From the NCBI GenBank assembly GCA_910577465.1, contig CAJTMM010000002.1, positions 47,509-111,508 of the forward strand: 64,000 bases of DNA. The letters run 5' to 3'. Within the stretch, counting starts at the first letter, position 1, and every line of letters starts with the position of its first letter. Under the pieces are notes generated by a model that did no database searches, was not told where the DNA came from, and saw only the letters and a list, made by a program, of their open reading frames with translations. Below are positions 26,269 through 34,215 of the stretch, piece by piece. The stretch comes from an uncultured Muribaculaceae bacterium. GTDB lineage: Bacteria; Bacteroidota; Bacteroidia; Bacteroidales; Muribaculaceae. A program made the position numbers and the translations under genes.

Positions 26269-28674
26269 TTATTCCAAATGTAAGGCGTCATCAACTTTTT
26301 CTTTCAGTAGAGCTGATTTTATGACATCCATAATATCTTTGACATAGATGAATTTCAATCCTTCCAAATATATTGGAGCTATATCGTCTATGTCCTTACG
26401 GTTTTCATTAGACAGTATTATGGTGTCAATTCCGGCGCGTTTCGCTGCCAAAATCTTTTCTTTAATACCACCTACCGGCAAAACTTTACCACGTAGGGTT
26501 ATCTCTCCTGTCATAGCTATACGTTCGCGCACTTTCCGTTGAGTGAATGCGCTTACGATTGAGGTAACCATCGTTATACCAGCTGATGGTCCATCCTTGG
26601 GTATGGCTCCTTCAGGAACATGTATATGCAGGGTGTAATGTTCGAATAGCTCAGGAGATATTCCTAATGTTTCAGCGTGAGCTTTCACATATTGCAATGC
26701 AATTACGGCTGATTCTTTCATTACGTCGCCAAGGTTTCCGGTGAGGGTAAGTTTTTCTCCTTTGCCCTTGGCTAATGATGATTCGATATATAGGATTTCA
26801 CCACCTACTGCTGTCCAAGCCAAGCCTGTGACCACTCCTGCATAGTCGTTGCCTTCATATCGGTCGCGGGTGTGACTTTCCACGCCCAGATATTCTCTCA
26901 AGTGCGACGGTTTTACGACTTTAGGAAAGCGTTTTCCGCTCATTTTTTTCAATACGCTTTTACGTACCACGGACGCTATACGCTTTTCCAATTGGCGAAC
27001 GCCACTTTCGCAGGTGTAACCTTCGATGATTTTACCAAGGGCGTCGTCGGATATGGTGAGTTGTTTAGGCGTGAATCCGTTGTCGTCAAGTACACGTGGC
27101 AAAAGGTGTCTGCGGGCGATTTCAATTTTTTCTTCAGGCAGATATCCGGAGATGTCTATTATCTCCATGCGGTCAAGCAATGGTTGCGACAGTGTGGAGA
27201 GTGTATTGGCGGTAGCGATGAAAAGCACTTTCGACAAATCATAGTCAACGTCGACATAGTTGTCGTGGAACTTGCAGTTTTGTTCAGGGTCGAGGATTTC
27301 AAGAAGTGCCGCCGAGGGATCACTTTTGATATCAGTGCCTATCTTGTCAACCTCGTCGAGTAAAAGCACGGGATTGGAGGTGCCGGCACGGCGCATGGCA
27401 TCAATAATGCGGCCGGGCATAGCTCCGATGTATGTGCGTCTGTGTCCGCGTAATTCCGATTCATCATGAAGGCCGCCTAACGATACGCGCTGGTATTTGC
27501 GGCCAAGTGCTTTGGCTATGGATTGACCCAATGAGGTTTTGCCAACGCCGGGTGCTCCTACCAAACATAATATAGGTGCCTTGCCATTGGGGGTATTCAT
27601 TATAACGGCAAGTTGCTCGAGGATGCGCTCTTTCACCTTGTCCAGCCCATAATGGTCGGAGTTTAATATTTTCTCGGCGTCGGTAAGGGTAGTGCATAGC
27701 TCATCCTCCTTACCCCAAGGTAGGTTGATGAGCAGGTCGAGATAGGAATATTGAACAGAATAGTCGGGGCTTTGTGGGTTTAATCTCGAGAGTTTGTCAA
27801 CCTCGCGCTCAAATGTTTTTCTGACATCTTCAGGGAAATTAATGTCGGCGGCTTTGTCGCGGAATGTAGTTGCATCGTCGTCATCGCCATACAGTTCCTG
27901 ACGTATAGCCTCCATTTGATGTTGAAGGAATGTCATGCGTTGGTTCTCATTGAGATTCCGTTTGGTGCGCTCCTGAATCTCTTGCGAGATGTTCACCATC
28001 TCTTCGTTGCGGGCAAGTTCCGTGAGCAGTGCGTAGGCTCTTTCCTTGAGACTACGCATGGCAAGCATCTTTTGTTTGAATTCAGGATTAAATGGGGTAT
28101 GGGTTGCCACCATATTTACTATAGTGGCGGGATTTTCAAGATGCTCAAGGTTGAATGACAAATCGTTCGGACCATCAACCGTTTTGCGCAGAATGTTAAG
28201 GGCTGTGTCGCGTATGGATATTGCCAATGCCTGGAATTCCTTGTCATTGTTGCGTGGAGTGGTATCATGGATGAATTTGACATTGGCACTCAATGGAAAC
28301 TCCCCGGATGACAATACCTTGAACTTCGATGATGCACGTACTATGGCTGTTTTGGGGCCATCCGGGATATCGAATATCTTTACCACATTCGCCAAAACTC
28401 CATACTCATACATGTCCTCCGGTATCTTCGGATGCTCCGTAGTCGCGTCTCTTTGGCACAAAATGCCTATCGTGGTATGTGTGCTTTCAGATAATTGTGC
28501 TGTTTGTATTGAAGCTTCCCTGCCTAACGTTATGGGAAATGTCACGTCGGGGAACAGGACCAAATCGCGTGTAGCGAGAATCGGTAGGTTGGTCGGTTCC
28601 GGAAGATGTGTCTCAGCTGTCAGGTCGATATCTATTTGTCCTAATGATAATATATGTTCTTTTTTATCTTTCAT
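26269..28674 (-). CDS. lon: ATP-dependent protease Lon
   Basis: Cytosolic ATP-dependent serine protease that degrades misfolded and regulatory proteins. An N-terminal LON domain (NLPILATRDLVLFPDVTFPI) precedes a coiled-coil helical region. The AAA+ module has Walker A GAPGVGKTS (about residue 376) and Walker B LLLDEVDKIG. The protease domain carries the catalytic Ser in PKDGPSAGITM (about residue 696) and Lys in GGIKEKILAAK (about 737). The open frame reaches an ATG at 28713. A -7 element at 28727-28734 would leave almost no leader for that start, so the next ATG at 28674 (MKDKKEHILSLGQ) is chosen; the first remains possible. It is separated from the downstream carboxyltransferase by a terminator. 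Confidence 0.95.
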   Translation of the reverse strand: MKDKKEHILSLGQIDIDLTAETHLPEPTNLPILATRDLVLFPDVTFPITLGREASIQTAQLSESTHTTIGILCQRDATTEHPKIPEDMYEYGVLANVVKIFDIPDGPKTAIVRASSKFKVLSSGEFPLSANVKFIHDTTPRNNDKEFQALAISIRDTALNILRKTVDGPNDLSFNLEHLENPATIVNMVATHTPFNPEFKQKMLAMRSLKERAYALLTELARNEEMVNISQEIQERTKRNLNENQRMTFLQHQMEAIRQELYGDDDDATTFRDKAADINFPEDVRKTFEREVDKLSRLNPQSPDYSVQYSYLDLLINLPWGKEDELCTTLTDAEKILNSDHYGLDKVKERILEQLAVIMNTPNGKAPILCLVGAPGVGKTSLGQSIAKALGRKYQRVSLGGLHDESELRGHRRTYIGAMPGRIIDAMRRAGTSNPVLLLDEVDKIGTDIKSDPSAALLEILDPEQNCKFHDNYVDVDYDLSKVLFIATANTLSTLSQPLLDRMEIIDISGYLPEEKIEIARRHLLPRVLDDNGFTPKQLTISDDALGKIIEGYTCESGVRQLEKRIASVVRKSVLKKMSGKRFPKVVKPSHLREYLGVESHTRDRYEGNDYAGVVTGLAWTAVGGEILYIESSLAKGKGEKLTLTGNLGDVMKESAVIALQYVKAHAETLGISPELFEHYTLHIHVPEGAIPKDGPSAGITMVTSIVSAFTQRKVRERIAMTGEITLRGKVLPVGGIKEKILAAKRAGIDTIILSNENRKDIDDIAPIYLEGLKFIYVKDIMDVIKSALLKEKVDDALHLE

Positions 28675-28726
28675 AAGTGCACTTACTCTGAATGGTGTTA
28701 TGTGTATTGCCATGCAAATATTATGC

Positions 28727-28734
28727 CAAAGTTA
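28727..28734 (-). promoter_or_regulatory. -7 element of lon
   Basis: TAACTTTG on the minus strand matches the -7 consensus exactly. No good -33 element is found, which would fit regulation by an additional factor. Confidence 0.5.
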
Positions 28735-28814
28735 GTTATTTTTTTGCGGATAGCGATAGTTATATTGCAAAATGACCTTATACATCCATATAATAGTGAT
28801 TGTTCACTGAAAAA

Positions 28815-28832
28815 ACATGTTGTGTAACATGT
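28815..28832. promoter_or_regulatory. Perfect palindrome upstream of EF-G2, possible operator
   Basis: ACATGTT-GTGT-AACATGT is a 7-bp perfect inverted repeat with a 4-bp spacer in the divergent lon/EF-G2 region. It lies 114 bp before the EF-G2 start and about 80 bp from the lon -7 box. The symmetry and size suit a dimeric helix-turn-helix regulator of the CRP type. In Bacteroides thetaiotaomicron the EF-G2 gene is controlled by the CRP-like carbon-starvation regulator Cur, so a Cur-type operator is plausible. That identity is inference. Confidence 0.5.
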
Positions 28833-28945
28833 CGTTTGATTATAGCAAACTCAAAAATTATTTCTATTTTGCGGTCGGAAAAATGATTTACCTATCGTTT
28901 TTTCAATGAAATTATTTGTAACACACTACTAAATTATCTGATAAC

Positions 28946-31102
28946 ATGAAAGTTTATCAAACCAACGAAATTAAGAACATAGCCTTGCTTGGTAGCAAAG
29001 GCTCAGGTAAAACCACACTTGCTGAAGCTATGCTTTACGAGTGTGGAGTTATAAAACGTCGTGGTACAATAGATGCAAAAAACACTGTAAGCGATTATTT
29101 CCCTGTTGAAAAGGAATATGGCTATTCAGTGTTTTCTACTATATTTTATGCCGAATTCCTTAATAAGAAACTTAATGTTATCGATTGCCCGGGAGCGGAT
29201 GACTTCGTTGGCAATGCTATAACGGCTCTTAATGTCACCGATACCGGCGTTATTGTCATAAATTCTCAATACGGGGTAGAGGTTGGAACACAGAATATAT
29301 TCCGAACCACTGCCAAACTGAAAAAGCCCGTGATATTCGCTTTGAACCAACTTGATGGCGAGAAGGCTGATTTTGAGAATGTGGTAGACCAGATGCGTGA
29401 TATATTCGGCAACAAGATTGTGCTCGTGCAATATCCTCTCAGCACCGGAGCCGGATTTAATGCCATGATTGATGTGTTGCTCATGAAGAAATATTCATGG
29501 GGTCCCGACGGTGGTGTACCTACTATTGAAGATATTCCTGCCGAAGAGATGGAGCGTGCTCAGGATCTACATCAGAAGTTGGTAGAAGCAGCTGCTGAAA
29601 ATGATGAAACACTCATGGAGAAATTCTTTGACCAGGGCCATCTATCTGAGGATGAAATGCGAGAAGGTATCCGTAAGGGCTTGGTTGACCGTTCGATTTA
29701 TCCCGTATTCTGCGTCAGTGCAGCTAAGGATATGGGCGTGCGGCGCATGATGGAATTCCTTGGCAATGTAGTACCATTCGTGGAAGATATGCCTGCACCT
29801 GTAAATACAGCCGGTGAAGAAGTTGCTCCTGACAGCAATGGTCCATTGAGCTTGTTTATATTCAAGACCACAGTGGAACCGCATATCGGTGAGGTAAGCT
29901 ACTTCAAGGTTATGTCGGGAACATTGACACCCGGTGTGGATCTTGATAATGTGAGCCGTGATTCCAAGGAACGTATAGCGCAGATATTCTGTGTGTGCGG
30001 TCAGATTAAGACTCCGGTGGATAAATTGTGTGCGGGAGATATTGGTGCTACGGTGAAACTTAAGGATGTACGTACCGGAAATACCCTCGATGAAAAAGGA
30101 TGTGAATATGCATTTGATTTCATAAAATATCCGGCTCCCAAATATCAACGAGCTATACGCCCCGTTACAGAAAGCGATGCGGAAAAACTGTCTGTCATTC
30201 TGACCCGCATGCATGAAGAAGATCCGACATGGGAAGTGGTTCAATCTAAAGAGTTGAAGCAGACTATTCTTTCCGGTCAAGGCGAATTCCATTTACGTAC
30301 ATTAAAATGGCGTGTTGAAAACAACGACAAATTGCCCATCATATTTGAAGAACCCAAGATTCCTTACCGCGAAACAATAACCAAGGCTTCACGTGCCGAC
30401 TATCGTCACAAGAAGCAATCGGGTGGTGCAGGTCAGTTCGGTGAGGTACATCTGATCGTTGAACCATATACTGATGGTATGCCGGCTCCCGACACCTATC
30501 GTTTCGGTAATCAGGAGTTCAAGATGAATGTGCGCGATACGCAGGAAATCCCATTGGAATGGGGCGGTAAATTAGTAGTGTGCAATTGTATCGTAGGTGG
30601 TGCTATAGATGCCCGCTTCATACCTGCAATAGTAAAAGGATTGATGGATAGAATGGAGCAGGGTCCGCTTACAGGTTCGTATGCACGTGATGTGCGTGTT
30701 TGTATCTACGATGGCAAGATGCATCCGGTAGATTCAAATGAAATTTCATTCCGTCTTGCCGGACGTAACGCATTCAGCGAAGCCTTCCGAAACGCCAATC
30801 CTAAGATTTTGGAACCGGTGTACGATGTAGAGGTAATGGTACCGGCAGATGTAATGGGTGATGTGATGAGCGATTTGCAAGGTCGTCGTGCCATAATCAT
30901 GGGTATGTCGAGTGAAAATGGTTTTGAGAAAATCTCAGCTAAAGTGCCATTGAAAGAGATGTCAAGCTACTCTACAGCTTTAAGCTCCATCACCGGCGGT
31001 CGTTCTTCATTTACCATGAAATTTGCTTCGTACGAGCTTGTTCCCGGCGATGTTCAGGAAAAATTGCTTAAGGAATACGAAGAGAAAAATTCCGAAGACT
31101 GA
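28946..31102 (+). CDS. fusA2: EF-G2-type elongation factor with degenerate GTPase motifs
   Basis: A 718-residue EF-G paralogue with all domains in order: G domain (1-280), domain II, and domains III-V ending in a C-terminal SSITGGRSSFTMKF segment. Key G-domain residues differ from true EF-G. G1 is GSKGSGKT (16-23) in place of AHIDAGKT. The G3 motif is DCPGADDF (80-87), where the catalytic His of DTPGHVDF is replaced by Ala (A84). G4 is NQLD (134-137) in place of NKxD. The switch I Thr is Ser. Bacteroides EF-G2 (FusA2) is known to support translocation without GTP hydrolysis during carbon starvation and to be needed for gut colonisation; these changes agree with that. The gene is single, with a strong terminator at 31137-31166. 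The weak -7-like TATTTTG near 28865 and the palindrome upstream suggest activator control. Confidence 0.93.
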   Translation: MKVYQTNEIKNIALLGSKGSGKTTLAEAMLYECGVIKRRGTIDAKNTVSDYFPVEKEYGYSVFSTIFYAEFLNKKLNVIDCPGADDFVGNAITALNVTDTGVIVINSQYGVEVGTQNIFRTTAKLKKPVIFALNQLDGEKADFENVVDQMRDIFGNKIVLVQYPLSTGAGFNAMIDVLLMKKYSWGPDGGVPTIEDIPAEEMERAQDLHQKLVEAAAENDETLMEKFFDQGHLSEDEMREGIRKGLVDRSIYPVFCVSAAKDMGVRRMMEFLGNVVPFVEDMPAPVNTAGEEVAPDSNGPLSLFIFKTTVEPHIGEVSYFKVMSGTLTPGVDLDNVSRDSKERIAQIFCVCGQIKTPVDKLCAGDIGATVKLKDVRTGNTLDEKGCEYAFDFIKYPAPKYQRAIRPVTESDAEKLSVILTRMHEEDPTWEVVQSKELKQTILSGQGEFHLRTLKWRVENNDKLPIIFEEPKIPYRETITKASRADYRHKKQSGGAGQFGEVHLIVEPYTDGMPAPDTYRFGNQEFKMNVRDTQEIPLEWGGKLVVCNCIVGGAIDARFIPAIVKGLMDRMEQGPLTGSYARDVRVCIYDGKMHPVDSNEISFRLAGRNAFSEAFRNANPKILEPVYDVEVMVPADVMGDVMSDLQGRRAIIMGMSSENGFEKISAKVPLKEMSSYSTALSSITGGRSSFTMKFASYELVPGDVQEKLLKEYEEKNSED

Positions 31103-31136
31103 TTAAATACAAACAAGTAATAAGCTTTTTCATACC

Positions 31137-31166
31137 AGACAGGGTTGTCATAAGACAACCCTGTCT
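31137..31166 (+). terminator. Intrinsic terminator after EF-G2
   Basis: A 13-bp perfect stem AGACAGGGTTGTC/GACAACCCTGTCT (31137-31149, 31154-31166) with a 4-nt loop, followed by ATTTGTAT. It lies 35 bp after the EF-G2 stop. Confidence 0.8.
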
Positions 31167-31181
31167 ATTTGTATATTCGAG

Positions 31182-31283
31182 TTAAAGTCGGTCTATTTCA
31201 TCCTGTCTCGATGTCTTCCCCTTGTACCTGCCTTTGGCTGAGTTCAGAGTGTATCTGACGCTTAAAGATACCGACCGGGAACC
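31182..31283 (-). pseudogene. Remnant: C-terminus of an outer-membrane beta-barrel (TonB-receptor-like) protein
   Basis: Read on the minus strand, the last 33 codons before the TAA at 31182-31184 encode GSRSVSLSVRYTLNSAKGRY followed by KGKTSRQDEIDRL. This is very close to the conserved end of Bacteroidales OMP_b-brl_3/TonB-dependent receptors (S-L-S-x-R-Y-T-x-N-S-x-K-x-x-Y-K-G ... R-L-stop). Upstream the frame drifts into unrelated sequence and hits a stop at 31335-31337, and no other part of a receptor gene is present. It is therefore a gene fragment left by deletion or recombination, sitting between EF-G2 and the MlaEF-like genes. Call based on recognised C-terminal pattern, not on a search. 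Confidence 0.65.
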
Positions 31284-31479
31284 GCATTTTCGGTAATGTG
31301 GGCATCTGAAATTAAGTCCTCGGCTTTCGATAACTCAGATTGTGCAGCGTCATTGTCGGAACATGACGCTGCTGTGTACGGTACTCTTACCTGAAATATG
31401 CGATATGACTCGATTCAGGTATGTTCCTGTTTTTTGCATCATATCGTTTTTCAATCTGTTTTGTTATTGGTTGATATGG
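31284..31479. other. Non-coding gap with two inverted repeats
   Basis: No credible gene is seen here. Two hairpins stand in a row: GCAGCGTCAT/ATGACGCTGC (31344-31353, 31363-31372) and TACCTGAA/TTCAGGTA (31388-31395, 31414-31421). The first could help end the mlaEF transcript on the minus strand, but neither is followed by a T tract. A plus-strand open frame from 31342 runs antisense through the end of the ABC ATPase gene and is not considered real. Confidence 0.45.
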
Positions 31480-32250
31480 TTAACGATGAGCCGTGTGGAT
31501 CATGTAGTCTTTGACTTTTTGGAACAAGTCTGTAGCAAACACAAATTCGTTGAGAGCTTCATTGTCGGCGTGGAATATTTTCTCTTTATTGCCTACCCAT
31601 TCGCGGTAACCTTTATTTATGAATACGATATTCTCGCCAATCCCAAGTACTGAATTCATGTCATGGGTATTGATGATGGTGGTAATATTGTATTCGTGTG
31701 TGATATCGCTCAGTAGTTCGTCGATAAGAATTGAAGTTTTGGGGTCAAGACCCGAGTTGGGTTCATCGCAAAACAGGTAACGGGGATTAAGGGCTATGGC
31801 TCGTGCGATAGCCACGCGTTTTTGCATACCTCCGGATATTTCCGATGGGAATTTTTTATCCGCTCCCTTGAGGTTGACTCTTTCAAGGCAGAATTGTGCG
31901 CGTTCTTTAATCTCAGCCTTGCTCATATCAGAGAACATGGTCAGAGGAAACATGACATTGCCAAGCACGGTTTCAGAATCGAACAAAGCCGAACCTTGAA
32001 ACAACATACCGATTTCCTCGCGGAGTTTTTTAGTTTGTTCGGCGCTCATTTTAAGCAGGTCACGACCGTCATATAATATCTCTCCCTCTTCAGGACGTAA
32101 CAGACCCACTAATGATTTCAGCAGTACTGTTTTTCCGGAGCCGCTTTGTCCTATGATAAGATTTGTCTTGCCGGAATAGAATGTGGCGTCTATGCCATGT
32201 AGAATCGTTTTTCCGTCAAATGATTTGGTGAGATTTTTTACTTCAATCAT
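31480..32250 (-). CDS. MlaF-like ABC transporter ATP-binding protein
   Basis: 256 residues. The ATPase has Walker A GQSGSGKT (34-41), signature ISGGMQKRVAIARA (about 140-153), Walker B YLFCDEPNSGLD and the H-loop INTHDM. The SGGMQKR signature and length are those of MlaF/MkL ATPases, which power lipid transfer between the membranes of Gram-negative cells with MlaE and the MCE protein MlaD. It overlaps the permease gene by 4 bp (ATGA). The usual third gene, an MCE/MlaD protein, does not follow; instead there is a non-coding gap with a broken gene end. The MCE partner must be encoded elsewhere or be absent. Confidence 0.9.
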   Translation of the reverse strand: MIEVKNLTKSFDGKTILHGIDATFYSGKTNLIIGQSGSGKTVLLKSLVGLLRPEEGEILYDGRDLLKMSAEQTKKLREEIGMLFQGSALFDSETVLGNVMFPLTMFSDMSKAEIKERAQFCLERVNLKGADKKFPSEISGGMQKRVAIARAIALNPRYLFCDEPNSGLDPKTSILIDELLSDITHEYNITTIINTHDMNSVLGIGENIVFINKGYREWVGNKEKIFHADNEALNEFVFATDLFQKVKDYMIHTAHR

Positions 32251-33008
32251 TGTAGTAATAATTTTGTCAGAACAACGTCGAGCAACAAAATAAGAATGCT
32301 GCTTGATACTACAGCATTAGTGCTTGCCTTTCCTACCTCCAATGCTCCACCCTTGACATAGTAACCGCAATACGATGCAACGGAACTGATTACGAACGCG
32401 AAGAACAGTGATTTGATGAAACCATACCATACGTACCATTCGATAAACATCGCCTGTATGCCGTAAACGTAACGGGAGACCGTGATAATATCGGTGAACA
32501 GTGCCACAAGATAGCCTCCAAGCAGGGATGTGGCAATACAAAAAGCCACCAGGACTGGCATAAAGAATATGAATCCCACTACTTTGGGCAGCACAAGGAA
32601 ATTGGCTGAATTGACCCCCATGATGTCAAGGGCGTCTATTTGCTCTGTAACTCTCATCGTGCCGATTTCAGATGCGATATTGGATCCCACCTTTCCCGCA
32701 AGTATCAGACACAGAATAGAGTTGGAAAACTCCAGGAGTACGATGTCGCGTGTGGCAAGCCCCACGGAGTAACTTGGAATAAGTGGCGACGTGGTGTTCA
32801 GTTGCATCTGAATGGCTATTACCGCCCCTATGAACAACGATATGACTATTACAAGTGGGATAGAGTCGACACCTAATTTGTTTATTTCGAAAATGGTGCG
32901 GCTTCCAAATACTTTCCATCGGTTTGGAATGGCAAATACTTTCCGCATGAACAGACAGTATCTGCCAAAGTTGGATATGGAGTGTTCGAATAACATTGCA
33001 GTTGACAT
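32247..33008 (-). CDS. MlaE-like ABC transporter permease
   Basis: 253 residues with about five membrane segments and the MlaE/MkE permease signature: an amphipathic N-terminal helix, LVIVISLFIGAVIAIQMQL, the conserved GKVGSNIASEIGTMRVTEQI DAL region, and CGYYVKGGALEVGKASTNAV near the C-terminus. It forms the membrane channel for phospholipid movement with the MlaF-like ATPase encoded just downstream. A -7 element at 33020-33027 lies close to the ATG, so the message is nearly leaderless. Confidence 0.9.
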   Translation of the reverse strand: MSTAMLFEHSISNFGRYCLFMRKVFAIPNRWKVFGSRTIFEINKLGVDSIPLVIVISLFIGAVIAIQMQLNTTSPLIPSYSVGLATRDIVLLEFSNSILCLILAGKVGSNIASEIGTMRVTEQIDALDIMGVNSANFLVLPKVVGFIFFMPVLVAFCIATSLLGGYLVALFTDIITVSRYVYGIQAMFIEWYVWYGFIKSLFFAFVISSVASYCGYYVKGGALEVGKASTNAVVSSSILILLLDVVLTKLLLQ

Positions 33009-33019
33009 ATAAATTTATG

Positions 33020-33027
33020 CAAAGATA
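33020..33027 (-). promoter_or_regulatory. -7 element of mlaE-mlaF
   Basis: TATCTTTG on the minus strand fits the -7 consensus, 11 bp before the permease ATG. No -33 element is clear. Confidence 0.45.
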
Positions 33028-33157
33028 TGAAATTATTCGGTGCATAGGTGTATTAAAGGTATTTTACTCCAATATTGGCGGCAATGAGGGTAATTTCCCG
33101 AAACGAACATAACAGATGGATTAAATGTTATTTAATAAATTTAATAATGATTGGATT

Positions 33158-34198
33158 ATGAAACGTTTTATTCTTCCACTTGTACTTTTGGTTTCTGCCG
33201 TGTGTGGTTCGATTACAGATGCTGCTGCTTGCTCGCGGGTTCTTTATGTGGGCTACGACAGCTTGCGTATAGTAGGGCGGTCTCTTGATTGGAAAACACC
33301 AATCCCTACAAATCTGTATGTTTATCCGCGTGGAATGAAAAAGGTGGGCAATACTATACCCGGAGCCGTGCAATGGACATCAAAATATGGCGCTGTATAT
33401 GCCGTAAGTTATGATGGTGGTATTACAGAGGGTATGAATGAGAAAGGATTGGTAGTTAATGGGCTGTTTTGTAAAGATGCAGTGTATGTAAATGAAACCA
33501 ATATGGATAGACCGGCGATGTCACTGGCAGTTTTTGTGGGGTGGTTGCTCGATATGAATGCAACCACAGACGAAGTTGTAAAGGTGATAAGAGAGCATAA
33601 TTTCACAATATCCGGTGCAACGTTTGACGGCGGGACTGTGTCTGCGCTTCACTGGGGAGTCACGGATTCGTCGGGAAATTGCGCAATCATAGAATTTGAC
33701 AAGGGGGATGTGAAGATTTATCAAGGTCAGGATATGCCGGCTATGACTAATGATCCGCAATATCCGGCTATGACAGCCATAAATGATTACTGGGTAAAAG
33801 TTGGCGGTGGAAACATGTTGCCGGGAACAGTAAAAAGCCCTGACCGATATGTGAGAGCGTATTATTTTGACAACCACGTGAAGAAAACCGGTGATTCATC
33901 TCTCGGGCTTTCCATAATACGTAGCATACTGATGAACGTCTCGGTTCCGTATCAATATGCGATTGAAACAGAACCTAATGTTTCATCGACTCAATGGCGT
34001 TCGTTTGCAAACATACGGGACTTGCGTTACTATTTTGACATAGTTACTAATTTAGGCGTGTTCTACGTAGATTTGATGAAGTGTGATTTGCGTAAGGGTG
34101 CTCCGGTATTGAAATTCGACACATCAAAAAATACTGATGCCGTAGGTGACGTGACAAACAATTTTGTTAAATCAGCTCCGTTTACTCCTATGTATTGA
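33158..34198 (+). CDS. Secreted linear amide C-N hydrolase (bile salt hydrolase / penicillin V acylase family)
   Basis: A 346-residue Ntn-hydrolase. A signal peptide (residues 1-24, ending DAAA) is followed directly by C25, the N-terminal nucleophile freed by processing. Counting mature residues, Cys1, Arg17 (GRSLDW) and Asp20 match C2, R18 and D21 of choloylglycine hydrolases. N198 (AMTNDPQY) and an Arg in WRSFANIRDL match the remaining active-site positions. Substrates of the family are conjugated bile acids, penicillin V or N-acyl homoserine lactones; sequence inspection alone does not choose. The AAAC junction might also be read as a weak lipobox, but position -3 is not Leu. The start is the ATG at 33158, which begins the signal peptide; the longer frame from 33125 is unlikely. 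A DUF4421 barrel follows after 17 bp. Confidence 0.88.
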   Translation: MKRFILPLVLLVSAVCGSITDAAACSRVLYVGYDSLRIVGRSLDWKTPIPTNLYVYPRGMKKVGNTIPGAVQWTSKYGAVYAVSYDGGITEGMNEKGLVVNGLFCKDAVYVNETNMDRPAMSLAVFVGWLLDMNATTDEVVKVIREHNFTISGATFDGGTVSALHWGVTDSSGNCAIIEFDKGDVKIYQGQDMPAMTNDPQYPAMTAINDYWVKVGGGNMLPGTVKSPDRYVRAYYFDNHVKKTGDSSLGLSIIRSILMNVSVPYQYAIETEPNVSSTQWRSFANIRDLRYYFDIVTNLGVFYVDLMKCDLRKGAPVLKFDTSKNTDAVGDVTNNFVKSAPFTPMY

Positions 34199-34215
34199 TA
34201 ATGTTATACTGATAT

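Noticed and set aside
31342..31653. 103-codon plus-strand open frame
   Set aside because: Its second half is antisense to the mlaF gene, which is clearly coding, and the first half lies in hairpin-rich non-coding sequence; the peptide resembles no family I know.
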